A DNA stretch of 64,000 nt. It comes from Luscinia megarhynchos. Its lineage: Eukaryota > Chordata > Aves > Passeriformes > Turdidae. How positions within the stretch are numbered: position 1 is the first letter of the stretch; the number at the start of each line of letters is the position of its first letter. The stretch lies in the NCBI GenBank assembly GCA_034336665.1, contig JAPFBE010000002.1, positions 34,079,406 through 34,143,405 of the forward strand, given 5' to 3'. A program made the position numbers and the translations under genes. Shown here piece after piece: positions 51,501 to 62,414 of this stretch. The notes beneath the pieces are model-generated. The model made no database searches. It was not told the origin of the DNA and worked only from the letters and a program-made list of their open reading frames with translations.

Positions 51501-54500
51501 AACACAGATTTTTCCCAGTTCTCCACAATATTAGCTAAATAAATGACTTTGCTGTCAGAAGCCTTTGTCCCAGAAGACTTTGGGAAGACAATGGAAGAGA
51601 AACAGATGCCATTACTGAACTGAACTACCTACTCTGCTGTCTAGTTGCTGCAACCAAAATCTTCCAGAAAGCAGAGCCAAAAACAGCGCTGTGCTCGCAT
51701 CTCCAAATCACAGCATCATAGAACTTTGACAGAGGAGGCAAAACAAAGAAAAAATTTGCTTCAGCAGGGGCACAAAGCAACTCGTCAGCCACTGCCTGCA
51801 AAAAGCTCAGTGTTCCTTAGTCACGGGTAAAGGAAGAAAACACTGATATTCAGCTATTATGTATTCTCTCTCCTCTATGGATTCAACTTTTGCTGTCACA
51901 AGTTGTCCAGCTGCAGGCAAGGATCAGAATTTGGCTCTCAATATAACACATAAAACTAGAAGAGATATTAAAATACACTGGATAGAATGCCTTTTCAGAA
52001 ATCTGACAAAATTTTAGCTTTAATCAGTTATCAAGGGCATGAGATCTCAGATGTCAAAGTGTCATGATGACTTTGGCATTCATAAGACTAGCTTGCATAT
52101 CCAATATCTGGAAGGACAGTACAGTAATAAGAAAATCATACTCTGCCTTGGACAAAACACTGCTCTCTTTTATTTTCATAAGAGACCTATATAATGAGAT
52201 GTACTCTTCGGTTGTTTCAATGTCAAAAGTAGCAAAAATTGTTCTGTCTTGGAAATGAGACAAGACAGGCACAGTATTTAGCAGAATACATCAGTCTATC
52301 TGGTGTACTTTCATGACCTGCACTGGTTATCCAAGTGTTTTGAAATAAACCCCCAAAGATATGTAGAGCTATGGATCCCCTCAGAGACTTCTGCAAGAGC
52401 AATGAAGTTGGAAGAATAAGAAATTTGGAAGTATCTAGAAAACAATGGCACGAAGTACCCCTGAATGTCCAAGTCCCATATTTTCTGTCAGTCGGTGAAG
52501 GGGGGAAATAAAGGCTTGACTTCTTCATAATTTGTAGTCTTAGAATCAGAGAATCTCTTGAATTGGAAGGGACCCATAAGGATCACTGAGTCCAACTCCC
52601 TGCTCCTCCCAGGAACTGTCTAAAACTAAACCATATGACTAGGAGCATGGCCCAGCTCTTCCTTGAACTCTGTCAGACTTGGTGCTGTGACCACTGCCCT
52701 GGGGAGCCTGTTCCAGTGCACAACCACCCTCTGGGTGAAGAACCTTTTCCTACTGTCATATGAACTCCCCTGGCACAGCTGCATTCCATTCTCTTGGGAT
52801 TTGTTGCTGGCCACCACAGAGAGACCTCGCCCACCACTCAGCTGCCCTCCTCAAGGAAGGCACTGACTGCAACGAGGTTGCTCCTCAGCCTTCTCCAAAC
52901 TGAACAAAGTGTGAATTCAGCTGCTCCTCATAATCATCTGTATAACATAGATGCAATTTTTCACATGAAAACTTAACTGCACATCCATATTTCTGATGTA
53001 ATCAGAACATGCTGAAGTAAATTTCCCTGAAACACTGATTTCTTTGTGCAACTTGTATGATTCTGTGGAATTTCTGGTTTATCAGAAACCAGATTTTTTG
53101 GGCAACTTTTGAATGTTAAAATTTGAGTGCATTTTAAAATTATTGAAAAGAGAACAAGTGAGCAAGGTTAAAGACTATTTACACATTTATGGTTGGCATC
53201 AGCTAACTCGTATTGGGAAAACTGCATCTGCTTTTCTGCATTCCCTTAAGTCCTTGGATCAAAGTCTATTCTTGGATAATACAGTGTAATATTGGGATGC
53301 CTCCACTCAGGACAATTGATCTGCTTCTCTTTACCAAGACACACAGAGTAACTTGAGATTGGGAAGAACAAACTTGATCAAAGAGATAAGTATAGTTGCT
53401 CCAAAAATCACACACAGGCAACTGAGCATTTAGCCATCTGGGAGTTGACCAATTCACATCTAACCACAAAAATGAAACACACATCATTCAATTACTAAAG
53501 TTCAGACAGACATTAAATTAACCTCACAGTTTTACTGACAGCTCTCAGCAAGTGTGATCAAGGCTTAAGTGTTGAGAATCAAGGTCTAGGACACACTACT
53601 GAAATTAGGAGAGAATATTTATTTATAAATTGTTTCGGGGTCTCATATCTGATCTTTCTTAGGCTCACCTTGTCTAAAGGACACCCAGATAATACAGAAC
53701 GAAAATGACATGAAAATGCTTACTGAGATTATAGTCATGCTCTTGATGGTCTCTAATAAAATGCATTGTCTGTTCATATGGTTGCATATATGCACGGGTG
53801 TGTTTCATTAGCTGTTCAAAGGTTTCAAATACATTCCCAATCTTTGATTCAGTTAAAGGAAACAGTGCATGTAGCTTCTTTTAATGGAAGAAAGAACTTT
53901 GTGCCTAGAACAGCTTAAAAATGGTTCTGAAAACAGCAAGCATCCACAGTAAAATACGAAAGCACATTTACCTTTCTTAACTTTGCTGCTCCAGCACCAG
54001 AGCGAATGGCCTCCAGTAGGGCTTGCCTTGCCTCCATTGGATTACCTGAAGCTGTGGCAGAGGATTTGGGAGCTGCTGCTGCCAGCTGAATGGGAGGTGG
54101 TGGTGGTGGCTGGGCAGGGGCAGGTGGGATACATAGCTGCTCTTCCTGAAGGTCTTGTGCCTTCTGCAAGGACTGTTCTGCTTCCCTAAAACGCTGCAGC
54201 TCCTGGGAGGCCACTGAGGAGATCTGCTCATCAAGCAGTTGGAAGAAGGTGGTTAATATCAAGCATGGCCAAACTGTAATTATTTGACATTTGATGCACT
54301 TTCAGTACCCCGATTTCACTTTTCTTGGATGATGTAAAACCCATAGAACTTTTGTTTGCTCATGGGGTTGAACATCTGTTACTACTCACTCACATCACTC
54401 AGCTGGGCTGATTACCAGCATCGAGGACTTGGCATTGAGTCTCTCAGAAACTCAATCTTTATTTACTGTGAGCTTCAGCATCCTGTAACTCTTCTTGGCA

Positions 54501-57500
54501 TGTAAGGTAAGAGAGAAAGTTGGACTTGGCATTAATTTGGAAACAACCACAAGGGTTTTGGAATCAGGAAGATGTGTTAAGGCTGCAGTAGCCACCCAGG
54601 AATATGATTACTTTTTGCAGTCTGGGCTGCACAGAAATCATCTCAGATGACAGGGAAGCTCTTCCAGATCTGAGCTCTCAGACATAGCTTCACTGAAAAA
54701 AAATCATTAAACCTAAAGTTTCCAGCCATACTTAAAAAGAAAAAAAAAAAGAAAAAAAAAAAAAAAGGAAGGACTAGAGAGCTATGTGAAAGCACTGAGA
54801 ACAAAATAAATTGATTATTCTTCCAAGTGTGTTTCTGTGGAATTTCAGAAACTAAAATTTCTGAAAAAATTACCAGCTTGGAAACTCATCCTACTTTAAG
54901 TGCGTGCAGGCAAAGAAGACAGTCTTTCAGACTAAGCCAGTTTTCCCTCAACTGTGTGAAGAGATACTTTTGCCATTAATACCATTACTAGTAATAATCA
55001 TGATGAATTGTTAGTAATTACAGTGATTCAGCAATTATTAGGAAATTCAGTACTATGGGCCAAAATAGGAGGTTTCCAAGCAGATCCATTATAATTCATT
55101 TCTCAGACAAATTGCAGCACAGAGCTCCTCTGGTGAAAAATTAAAGGATCCATCTCCCCTAAAATAATCCAGAGAGAATCTGTATTATATTCCTTTCCTA
55201 TACATATACACATGATATATATATGAGCATTGTGTCGTGTTAGATAAAAGGCTAACATTTGAGATAATATGAAAGGGACAGCACATCTGTATTGTGTCAC
55301 ACGCACAAACACGCTGATTTAACTAGCACAGGTGACATGGTGTGAAAAAGCATATGGTTTCTAGGCAACTTTCTTTAAGATCATGGCAAAAACTTCTCTG
55401 CCAGAGGAAAGTATTCCAAAGAGTCTCTGTGATGACTTCATTGTCAGAGCCTCTTTTACACAAATTGCTATTTATTCCTAATGAATGCAGAATGCAGATA
55501 AGTACGTGTGAAGATTGCTGCTGCTTAGCACATCCTGCTCACAGGCTCAGAGGAAGCTGTGCCCTACCTGCAACAAGGGCAGTAGGATATTTGAGGAGTG
55601 AAGTAATTCCCCAACACAGGCAAGAGAATTTTTCTATCTCATGCCAGCTATCTGGATATGTGCTAATGAACTGAGTCATTGCACGAGGGAAATGAGAATC
55701 TCCTTGCCAAGGACACATCTTTGGCTTAGTCAACTGAGTGAAAACTAAGGCTAGAACAATGCAGGTTTTGGCTATTAGGAATAAGAGATGCTTTAATGAT
55801 TAGATGAATCTTTCAGAGAGATGGAATCATCCTGCTGTGGTGAATGTTGATGAAACATCAACATCAATTACTTGCAAACAACTTGTACCATGTTAGCAGA
55901 TAAACTGCATGTGTGAAGAAGCCCTAGCATGTTTCCAGGAATGTGTGTGTATATATTTAGTAGGTAATGCAAATAAATTAATCCAACTGCAAACTCCTAA
56001 AGTACAGCTCCTCTGTGTGGAGAAGCTGTGGATGCCCCATCCCTGTTGCTCTTTAAGGCCTGGTTGGATGGGGCCTTGAACAACCTGGTCCAATGGGAGA
56101 TGTTCTTGCCCAAAACAGAGGGGTTGGAACTAGATAATGCTTAAGTCCTTCAAACCAAAACCACCTTTTGCAGCCAAAACCAAAAAGACCCCACCTAAAT
56201 GCAAAAATGATGAACATTTGATGTCTTCTATGTAACTCCCTGTAATTGGTATGGATTTCTACATGCTTCTTTCTAAGCTATAAGCACACTATTTGAAAGA
56301 CTTCTAAGTTTTACAGCAGAGAATAGGATTGAACCTGCTATGCTCTCTGCCTAAGTCAGATCTGTCTTCTGTCATATGGTTACCCGCACAACTTCTCTCT
56401 CTGCAGCACAATGTTTCGTTTGTGGGATAGCTGGGTTTTTTCAAAACACCCAGAAGGAATAGAATGCACTTCAAATATCACTTACCATATTGATTCCTTA
56501 CCTTTTTTAGCTTTGAGGTGCCACTGTGGCCTCTGATTGCTGCTAGTAGGGCTGAGCGCTCATTCTCAGGCTCAGTGTATGATGGTTTCACATGACTGCC
56601 ATTTAGTGCACTGTTTGAAACCTAGAATATGAAGGAATAAACCTCACATCATTATTAGATACTTACTTTGAGATAGCTAGGAAACACTTTTTGGCACTTG
56701 TACCAGAATGCAAACTATGAAGACTAATCGGTTTGTCTTTTTTTGGGCCTGCTTGTAAAACCTTATTCACACTGAACAGTAAGGGTATGTGTAGATAGTA
56801 ATTCTGTACTTAGAGATGCATATAGAGTCCATATCCCCTGAGCATAAAGTCAGTGGCATACTATTATCCCCTAGTAAAACAATACGCAATGTTCTTTCAC
56901 TGCAGGTATTTACAAGTTTTCTCCATGCTGTGTGTTCCTGTTTTTACATAACACACTGAAATGGGGGTTTGGCTCTTAGACTAACCTCAGTAACCTCTCC
57001 TTTATCTGTGTCTATGTACCCTCTGCCTCCTCCAGCTAGTGCAGCAGCTATGATGTTGCATAATGTACAGGATGTGCAGAATAAGCAGCAGCTTGGTCTG
57101 CATTTTGCCATTATAAATTTTTCAAATGCCTTGTAGTCTCCACCTCACCAGCAACTGTACAAGTTATTAAAGCTCTGGTGTCTGACAGGGTGAAAGGTTT
57201 CCACTTTACCTTTCTGAGTTTCTCCTTTCCCCCTGCTGTTTGAATGGCTTCCATTAGGGCACTGTGCAATGATGTGTCTTTTGGAACTGGCTTTTGGATG
57301 ACAGGCTTGAACTTCTTCTTTGGTCCGAAAATGTTGGTCTGCACATTAACATCCAGTTCACCAACAGCATTAACATCTGAATCATCAGGTTTCTCCTCGT
57401 GTTCTGACTCTACGTTTGCTGCTGCACCATTTAGCTCAGCTGAAGCTTTAAGTGAACTAACTTGTGCACCATTAGCGGGACGCCATTTAGTGACTCGCAA

Positions 57501-60500
57501 AGATGAGCTGAAAGAGGATGGGACTCCTTGGAGATCAGGAGACTTGAGGGATGAGGCTGAATTTGTATGGGTCAAAGTCTCATATTTTTGGTCAAACACA
57601 GTCTTTTTCTCTGCTACAGTTTGTTTGCTGTTTAAACCATGATCATCTTCTGCACTGTTGTTATCCTTTGAGGAGGATTTAGTAAGTGGGACACTGGCAT
57701 TCTTTTTATAGAAACTCACAGGAGTTGCTTGATTTGGTGCCCTGATATTAACTACTTTGTTTTCCATGCCAGAATTATCACCAGGTGTAAATCTGTGGGA
57801 TGCTTTCTGACTGCAAGCAAAAATACTTGAAAGTGTTTCTCTTGTTTCTGATGATTCTGTTTCCACAGGGCTGTATTTGGCCACAATAATACATCTTTTT
57901 GGTGAAACTTCTGCTTCATTCTTAACCTCTCCCGCCCCTTGCTTATTTTCATCTTTCTCATTATATTCCATAGGGTCAGGTTTAAAGGTAGTTGCATTGA
58001 TGTGTCTTGCAATGGCAGAGGCAACATACTGACTTGAAGTTCTCCTGTGTGGCTTTACGAACGGGAGTTCCAGCTTGTCCCTACTAACAGCTGGGGCTGC
58101 TAAAGGTGCTACCTGGGACTGTGTAACTGAAGGAGCTGGTTTGGTCCTTTCATTCTCAGTCTGTCTTTCAGCTGCCTGGGTAGTAACAGTTTGTGGTGCT
58201 GCAGGTTTTGGAGCTGTAAGACAGACAGGTTTGTGTTCATGTTTTGTAGCAAAGGGCTTAGAGTTTGTGGTGACAGCTGACTTTTTAGGAAAATGCTCAG
58301 CAGAGTCATCACTTTGCTTTTCCATAGAACTTGACCTCCAGAATGCCTTCACTCTCCCAATATGAATTTCCTCACTTTCATCAGAAGCAGAACCTTGTAC
58401 CTGCTTACTAACACTGGTGTTTGGGCCTATTAGATTGCCTAGTTCATCTATCTTAATGGCACCAGTGGAGAGTGAAACTCCTCTGTCAAAATGTCTTACT
58501 TCAGGTTTGGGAGGGACAACTTTAAAGGTTGTCAAACCCATTTTAGGTTCGTAGCTTGATCCTGAATTCTGGGCACGATGACACCATGTGGGTGTTGACG
58601 GGACTTCTTCCATTTTTTTTGCTGGTGGCCATTTGATTTCTAACTCTGATTTACTTTTTTTCAGAGATTTCTCTCTGCTACTACATTCATTAACTGGATT
58701 TAGCTTCTCTTTTGCTGTACTGATTTCAATCATGGCTTTGGAGTGAGATGGACTCAGCTTGGATTTACATTCCTCAGACTTCACAGCATGTTTGGGAGAG
58801 GGCTCCAGTCTTAAGTTCTTTTCATTTCTTTTTTCAAAGGAGGATGTGAGAGATTCAAACATATCTCTCCGCTGTTCCACAGGCAAGTGAAGGAATTCAT
58901 TTTCAGATGGTTGCTGATACATTAGGTCCTTGCATACAGCTCCACCATCTGTGTGTCCCTTATCAAAGGAACCAGCGTTATTGTTTTTATTTGTGAAGTT
59001 TCTTACATTAACAGAGTCTGCTGAGATATTCTGTGAAATCCTAATCTCTGTCTCTTGATTTTCATCTGAATTAGAGGTGCTAACTTCGGGAGCATCATCT
59101 ATGATTGTTACTGGAACAGAAATGGAAACATCTTGGGTCGCCTCAACTTTTCTTATGTGTGGGTTCAAGGCTTCACTGGTGTAGTCAGAGTCAGAGTTAC
59201 TGACACCATCCACTGCTGCAAAATACACATAAAATGTTACATATAGGCGGTATTTAGGCAATATGACTATAAATTACACAATCAGACAGTACAAGTTTAA
59301 GCAAACCAGGTATTTCAGTTACACTTAAAGTAACAGGCTTTTTTTTTTTTTAATGCCTGTATTACAAAAAGAAAGGAGACGCCTGGGTCCTTCTTTTTGT
59401 CTGGTTGCTGATTAGGATTGGCAAAATATTCCTGCAGTCCTCCTGCTTCAGTCAGTGGGAAACAAAGAAATGCAGCTGAAAGCAGAATTTCATCTATTGT
59501 TCATACCTTATCTTTGACTAACTTATCTAAGTGATAAACATTTCACCACATGACTCCAAAGGAGAAACATTTCTAAGAAACAGCAAGCAACTCCAAATTA
59601 TGTTTCCCAGACCTGGTTAGTAATAACAGCCCAGCTGAAGGATTTCCTTGAGCAAGCAAATAAAGAAACAGTACTTTTATTTTTGCTCCATTCTTCTCAC
59701 CCTTTATTACCAGTGACTCCAGAAGCCTCATTGTGCAAGAGGGCTATATATCCTCTCAAATTTGCTGGTATAAATCAAAGGTTACAACACAAGCTAAGGA
59801 ATGGCTGTGCCTGAGAACTCACAAGAAATCAAATGAGACTCAAGTCCATTGCAGAAGTATAAAAATGAAGATGGGAAGTTAAAAAAAAAGTACTTGATGT
59901 CACTTGTTGACAAACCAATAATAGAGAAGTATTTTTAATTCACAGCAGGAAAAAGAGGAGCACAATATGACATTTTATTTCTTCCCACTGTTTCATGTTT
60001 TTCCATTTTTAACTTTTAAATGTGCCTGTTAACATAGAGGAGACGCTGGGTACAAAAATGTTCCATTCTTTTCCACTTCATAATGATAAAATAAAAACAG
60101 AGGGATTCTTCATTAAACACATTCACAACTGATTTAGCTTCACTGAAGTCAATGAAATTATACTAAATTTGGCCATCAAAATGTGTCCATTGGCTGCTGT
60201 TTGTCTCGTTTTGGTAGAAGACACTGAAATACAACGACAATCTGATATGCAGTTTGAAAAATATTCAGTGGGAGCCTATAAAGGGTGTCTGCTCCTGAAG
60301 CAAAGAAGCCACTTTGGGGGAACCACAGTCTACCTCACACTCATGAGTTGTTCCTTGTGATCTTAGTGAGAAACATACAGGATGTCTCAAGAGTACAGCT
60401 AGACTGCATCCACTGGCTGTATCTCTTATCTTTTGCACTTCAGAGGTAACACACACTTTCCTACCTTCTAAATCTTCATCCAGGTTAGCCAAAGTCTGCT

Positions 60501-60565
60501 GGAGCTGTGCTGCAATGAATGTATCTTCATTCTCATGCTTAGCCAAAGCCACTGCTTCATCTTGC
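48566..60565 (-). CDS. COBL: COBL (cordon-bleu), 3' part of spliced gene, five exons
   Basis: This is the C-terminal part of cordon-bleu, a cytoplasmic actin nucleator that uses three WH2 motifs to gather actin monomers into unbranched filaments. It is known for roles in dendrite branching, microvilli and ciliogenesis. Five exons on the minus strand (60465-60565, 57210-59215, 56502-56621, 53972-54223, 48566-48583) join in frame through GT/AG introns, giving 831 residues plus stop. Counting from the first complete codon, WH2-1 is about residues 680-703, WH2-2 723-743, a proline-rich linker 774-788, WH2-3 805-827, and the protein ends VPLLV. Human COBL is about 1,260 residues, so roughly the last two thirds is here; the N-terminal COBL/ubiquitin-like domain is off the window. 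Three WH2 motifs rather than one distinguish it from the paralogue COBLL1. Family assignment is firm; exon limits come from splice signals and frame, not from transcripts. Confidence 0.96.
51441..51558. repeat. 59-bp tandem duplication in COBL last intron
   Basis: Two adjacent 59-bp copies (51441-51499 and 51500-51558) differ at only three positions, all C/T transitions near the left of the unit. Each begins CAACACAGAT and ends GCTGTCAG. Confidence 0.97.
52541..52936 (-). mobile_element. CR1 LINE, 5'-truncated 3' end
   Basis: The sequence is a clear avian CR1 tail whose sense strand is the minus strand. The 3' end at the low coordinate has the degenerate AGAATCAGAGAATC terminus (complement of the ATTCTATG-type tail), next to the GGAAGGGACC and GAGTCCAACTCC blocks. 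It is followed by the familiar TGGGGAGCCTGTTCCAGTGC and GGGTGAAGAACC blocks. It is truncated at about 52936. It lies in the last COBL intron in the same direction as the gene. Confidence 0.93.
53972..54223 (-). CDS. COBL: COBL exon with Pro-rich linker and third WH2 motif
   Basis: This 252-nt, phase-0 exon encodes 84 residues. They run as a Gln/Glu-rich, probably helical segment ([20 protein letters not shown] onwards), a proline-rich linker ([14 protein letters not shown]), an Ala/Ser spacer, and the third WH2 motif ([20 protein letters not shown] then RK). In the family the long linker between the second and third WH2 motifs is thought to set the spacing of actin subunits in the nucleus; the proline run could also serve as an SH3 or profilin ligand, which is inference. 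The acceptor is a GAGCAG tandem; 54223 assumes the CAG is used, and the GAG would add one Gln. The donor is AAAG|GTAAAT. Confidence 0.94.
54734..54770. repeat. A-rich tract in COBL intron
   Basis: A runs with isolated G residues are followed by GGAAGGA. Confidence 0.93.
56010..56163 (+). mobile_element. CR1 LINE fragment, 3' end
   Basis: A plus-strand CR1 piece is recognisable from GTGGATGCCCCATCCCTG, GGTTGGATGGGGCCTTGA, CAACCTGGTCCAATGGGAG and GAGGGGTTGGAACTAGATAA. The final ATTCTATG repeat is lost or degraded into a CAAACCAAAACC sequence. It is inserted antisense to COBL in an intron. Confidence 0.9.
56502..56621 (-). CDS. COBL: COBL exon with second WH2 motif
   Basis: This 120-nt, symmetric phase-0 exon encodes 40 residues beginning [20 protein letters not shown] and ending with the second WH2 motif ([20 protein letters not shown]). 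The wording [17 protein letters not shown] is essentially that of mammalian COBL as I remember it. The first Val completes the LRKV of WH2-1 and the last Lys again stands directly at the exon end. The acceptor is ATTCTAG|GTTTCA and the donor AAAG|GTAAGG, both good. Skipping it would remove one WH2 motif without shifting the frame. Confidence 0.95.
56622..57209 (-). other. COBL: COBL intron between WH2-1 and WH2-2 exons
   Basis: This 588-bp intron has GT/AG ends and phase 0. I see no repeat or conserved motif in it. Confidence 0.85.
57210..59215 (-). CDS. COBL: COBL large central exon with first WH2 motif
   Basis: This 2,006-nt exon carries most of the visible protein. It encodes a Ser/Lys/Pro-rich, largely disordered region with conserved islands: [15 protein letters not shown] near the start, [16 protein letters not shown] at 58361-58314, and a basic segment ending [18 protein letters not shown] at 58073-57999. 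The first WH2 motif is at the very end ([12 protein letters not shown] then GGKEKLRK, 57278-57210). WH2 motifs bind actin monomers through an amphipathic helix followed by an LKKV-type sequence; here that is LRK|V with the Val supplied by the next exon. The acceptor is a CAGCAG tandem; 59215 assumes the first AG is used, 59212 would drop one Ala. The donor is AAAG|GTAAAG. The open frame continues 34 codons into the intron before a stop. Confidence 0.95.
59216..60464 (-). other. COBL: COBL intron before the large exon
   Basis: This intron of about 1.25 kb is phase 1. It has a short T run at 59339-59352 (plus strand), with no other feature I can support. Confidence 0.8.
60465..60565 (-). CDS. 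COBL: COBL internal exon (first visible)
   Basis: The exon is 101 nt. It starts two bases into a codon's boundary (one base completes the previous codon) and ends one base into the next. It encodes a segment containing [20 protein letters not shown] followed by LDEDLE, a Q/L-rich stretch typical of this part of the COBL family. The acceptor on the minus strand is a pyrimidine run ending TTTAGCAG, a tandem NAGNAG site, so one extra codon could be included. The donor is GAAG|GTAGGA. The phase (1) matches the next exon. The exon before it is outside the window or not recognisable. Confidence 0.88.
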
Positions 60566-61189
60566 CTGCTAAAGGAAAGAGGAGAAAATCATTTGGTCTC
60601 TCCCCTTTCTTTCACTTTGCACTGTTGCTCTGAAACACACTATAATTTCAGCCCCTTTGCTCCCACTGGGGTTCTGAAACTCATTCCTAAAAGTATGAAA
60701 AATGTGTAGCCTTACACACAAACCCCCATACTGACACATCCACACCTAGGAAAGATCTCGGTGGTGTTTGAGCACATCCACTGTGCTGGTAATCAAAATA
60801 TTACGATGAATAAAGCCTGCAAAGGAATGGTCTGGCTTCAGTGTGAAGTATGCATTTCAGTTGGACTGCAGAAACACAGCATATGCCAGGACACAGGTTT
60901 TGCATATCCATACAATTTTAAGGCAGACCACTAACCATCCTGTGCACCCGCTGTAACAATATATGTGCACCTTAATTAAATAAAAATTGCATGGTAATGG
61001 AAAATAAACACAGTGAAAGTACTGTTAGACAATCACTCTGCATCTTGAGGTGTGGGAAAGAGTGAAAGCAGTTTCTAATGAAACATATCAAGGGACCTGA
61101 TTTTGCCAGAAAACTGATGAAGCTGTTCAACGACTAAGATGAGTCTGAAATCAGAATGAGTGCCAAGTGTTGATTCGGCTTATTAAAAT

Positions 61190-61275
61190 AAGAAAAAAAA
61201 AACCCCCAAAACCCAAAAAAATCCTAAAAAACCTCCCCCTAAAGTTAAAAACAAACAACAACAAACCAACAATAA
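61190..61275. repeat. A/C-rich low-complexity patch
   Basis: An A run, then AACCCCCAAAACCCAAAA-type and ACAACAAAC-type sequence almost without G or T. Confidence 0.85.
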
Positions 61276-62384
61276 ACATCCACCTGTATGTCAATCAGGT
61301 ACACAACAGGCTTCCTTTTCTTTAGAGGAAAATCTCAATCAGCAGAACATTTTAATCTAAATCATTGAAACTAGAATTTCACATTGGACATTTTATTTCC
61401 TTCAGTTACCTCACCCAAATTTAAGATATGGTCTGTGACACTGTATCTAAGTTTTGCAGTTAGTGATTGAAAAAGAAGGAAAGATTTGTGATTAGTCTGT
61501 TGAAAAAGTGGATTTCCATTCTAACCACACTTAAACTAACTCTAGCTGGGTGAAGCAGATTTGCCCTTTTCAAGATCATACTCTTAATTGCACAGATATA
61601 GTAACAGATGACAGATTTTTTTTGTTAGTTTACCAAACACTACCCAAAAAATTGCCATTTTTCTTCTTCCCTCTTACATAGTAATCTGAATAAAAATTCA
61701 GGGGTGTTTCCTGACATCGATTTAAATTTTGTCCAACAATGTAGCTTCATTTTTGCTACTTTGTTGTTTGATTTTTCCCTTGCTCCTACTAGGAAGAACT
61801 GAAAGGACATGTTGAAGCATCAGATGTTTTATTTGATTTTACTTCATTATTTATTTTGCATTCATGTCTTTTGCAGTAGTCCTGTAGTCTGATCCTTCTA
61901 CTTTTACCCAAACTGCATTGCACGTACAAAGCTGACTTCATGTATGTGGTATCAATGAAAACAACAACACACACCTTCAAGGACGCCTTCCAAAACCCTC
62001 ATGCACACATTCTTGTGTATCTGAATACACAGGTGGGATTAATTCAAGACAACAAGGCTTGATATATGACCAAGATGTGTCCTAAACTGGAATCTAAGAC
62101 AGAAATCAGAATTGGTTGTTTTAAATATAGAGGAAGAGACAGGGCGCTCTGCGACTGGAATAAAACTTCTTCCAACATCTGCCACTGAGCTTTGACAGGC
62201 CCTGAACATCCCCACAAGCCAGTGTGATCTAATGATGCTCAGGCTCAACATCCACACTGCAAGATTCATGGGGAACTGAGTTTTCCCCTGATGGGTTATG
62301 AGGATGGTGGAGCAAATCAGTTAAAGTCTCCAGTGCAGGCACCTGGCGCTGTAGGACTGCAGTCCCCCTGTACCCTGAGGCAAG

Positions 62385-62414
62385 CACACACACACACATA
62401 CACACACACACACA
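62385..62414. repeat. CA microsatellite in COBL intron
   Basis: A CA dinucleotide run is interrupted once by CATACA. Confidence 0.93.

Larger units (their letters stand above)
48584..53971 (-). other. COBL: COBL last intron
   Basis: This 5.4-kb intron separates the third WH2 exon from the terminal exon. It holds a CR1 tail (52541-52936) and a 59-bp tandem duplication (51441-51558). No other gene or exon is recognisable in it. Confidence 0.85.
54224..56501 (-). other. COBL: COBL intron between WH2-2 and WH2-3 exons
   Basis: This 2.3-kb intron holds an A-rich tract (54734-54770) and a short CR1 tail on the plus strand (56010-56163). Nothing else is recognisable. Confidence 0.85.

Noticed and set aside
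52626..52866. Open frames on both strands at the CR1 copy
   Set aside because: They fall inside the CR1 3' end and are not an intact CR1 reverse transcriptase or a host gene.
58109..58312. Leu/Gln-rich open frame within the large COBL exon
   Set aside because: It is an out-of-phase shadow of the COBL reading frame, as are the frames at 57244-57642, 57752-58027 and 58075-58365.
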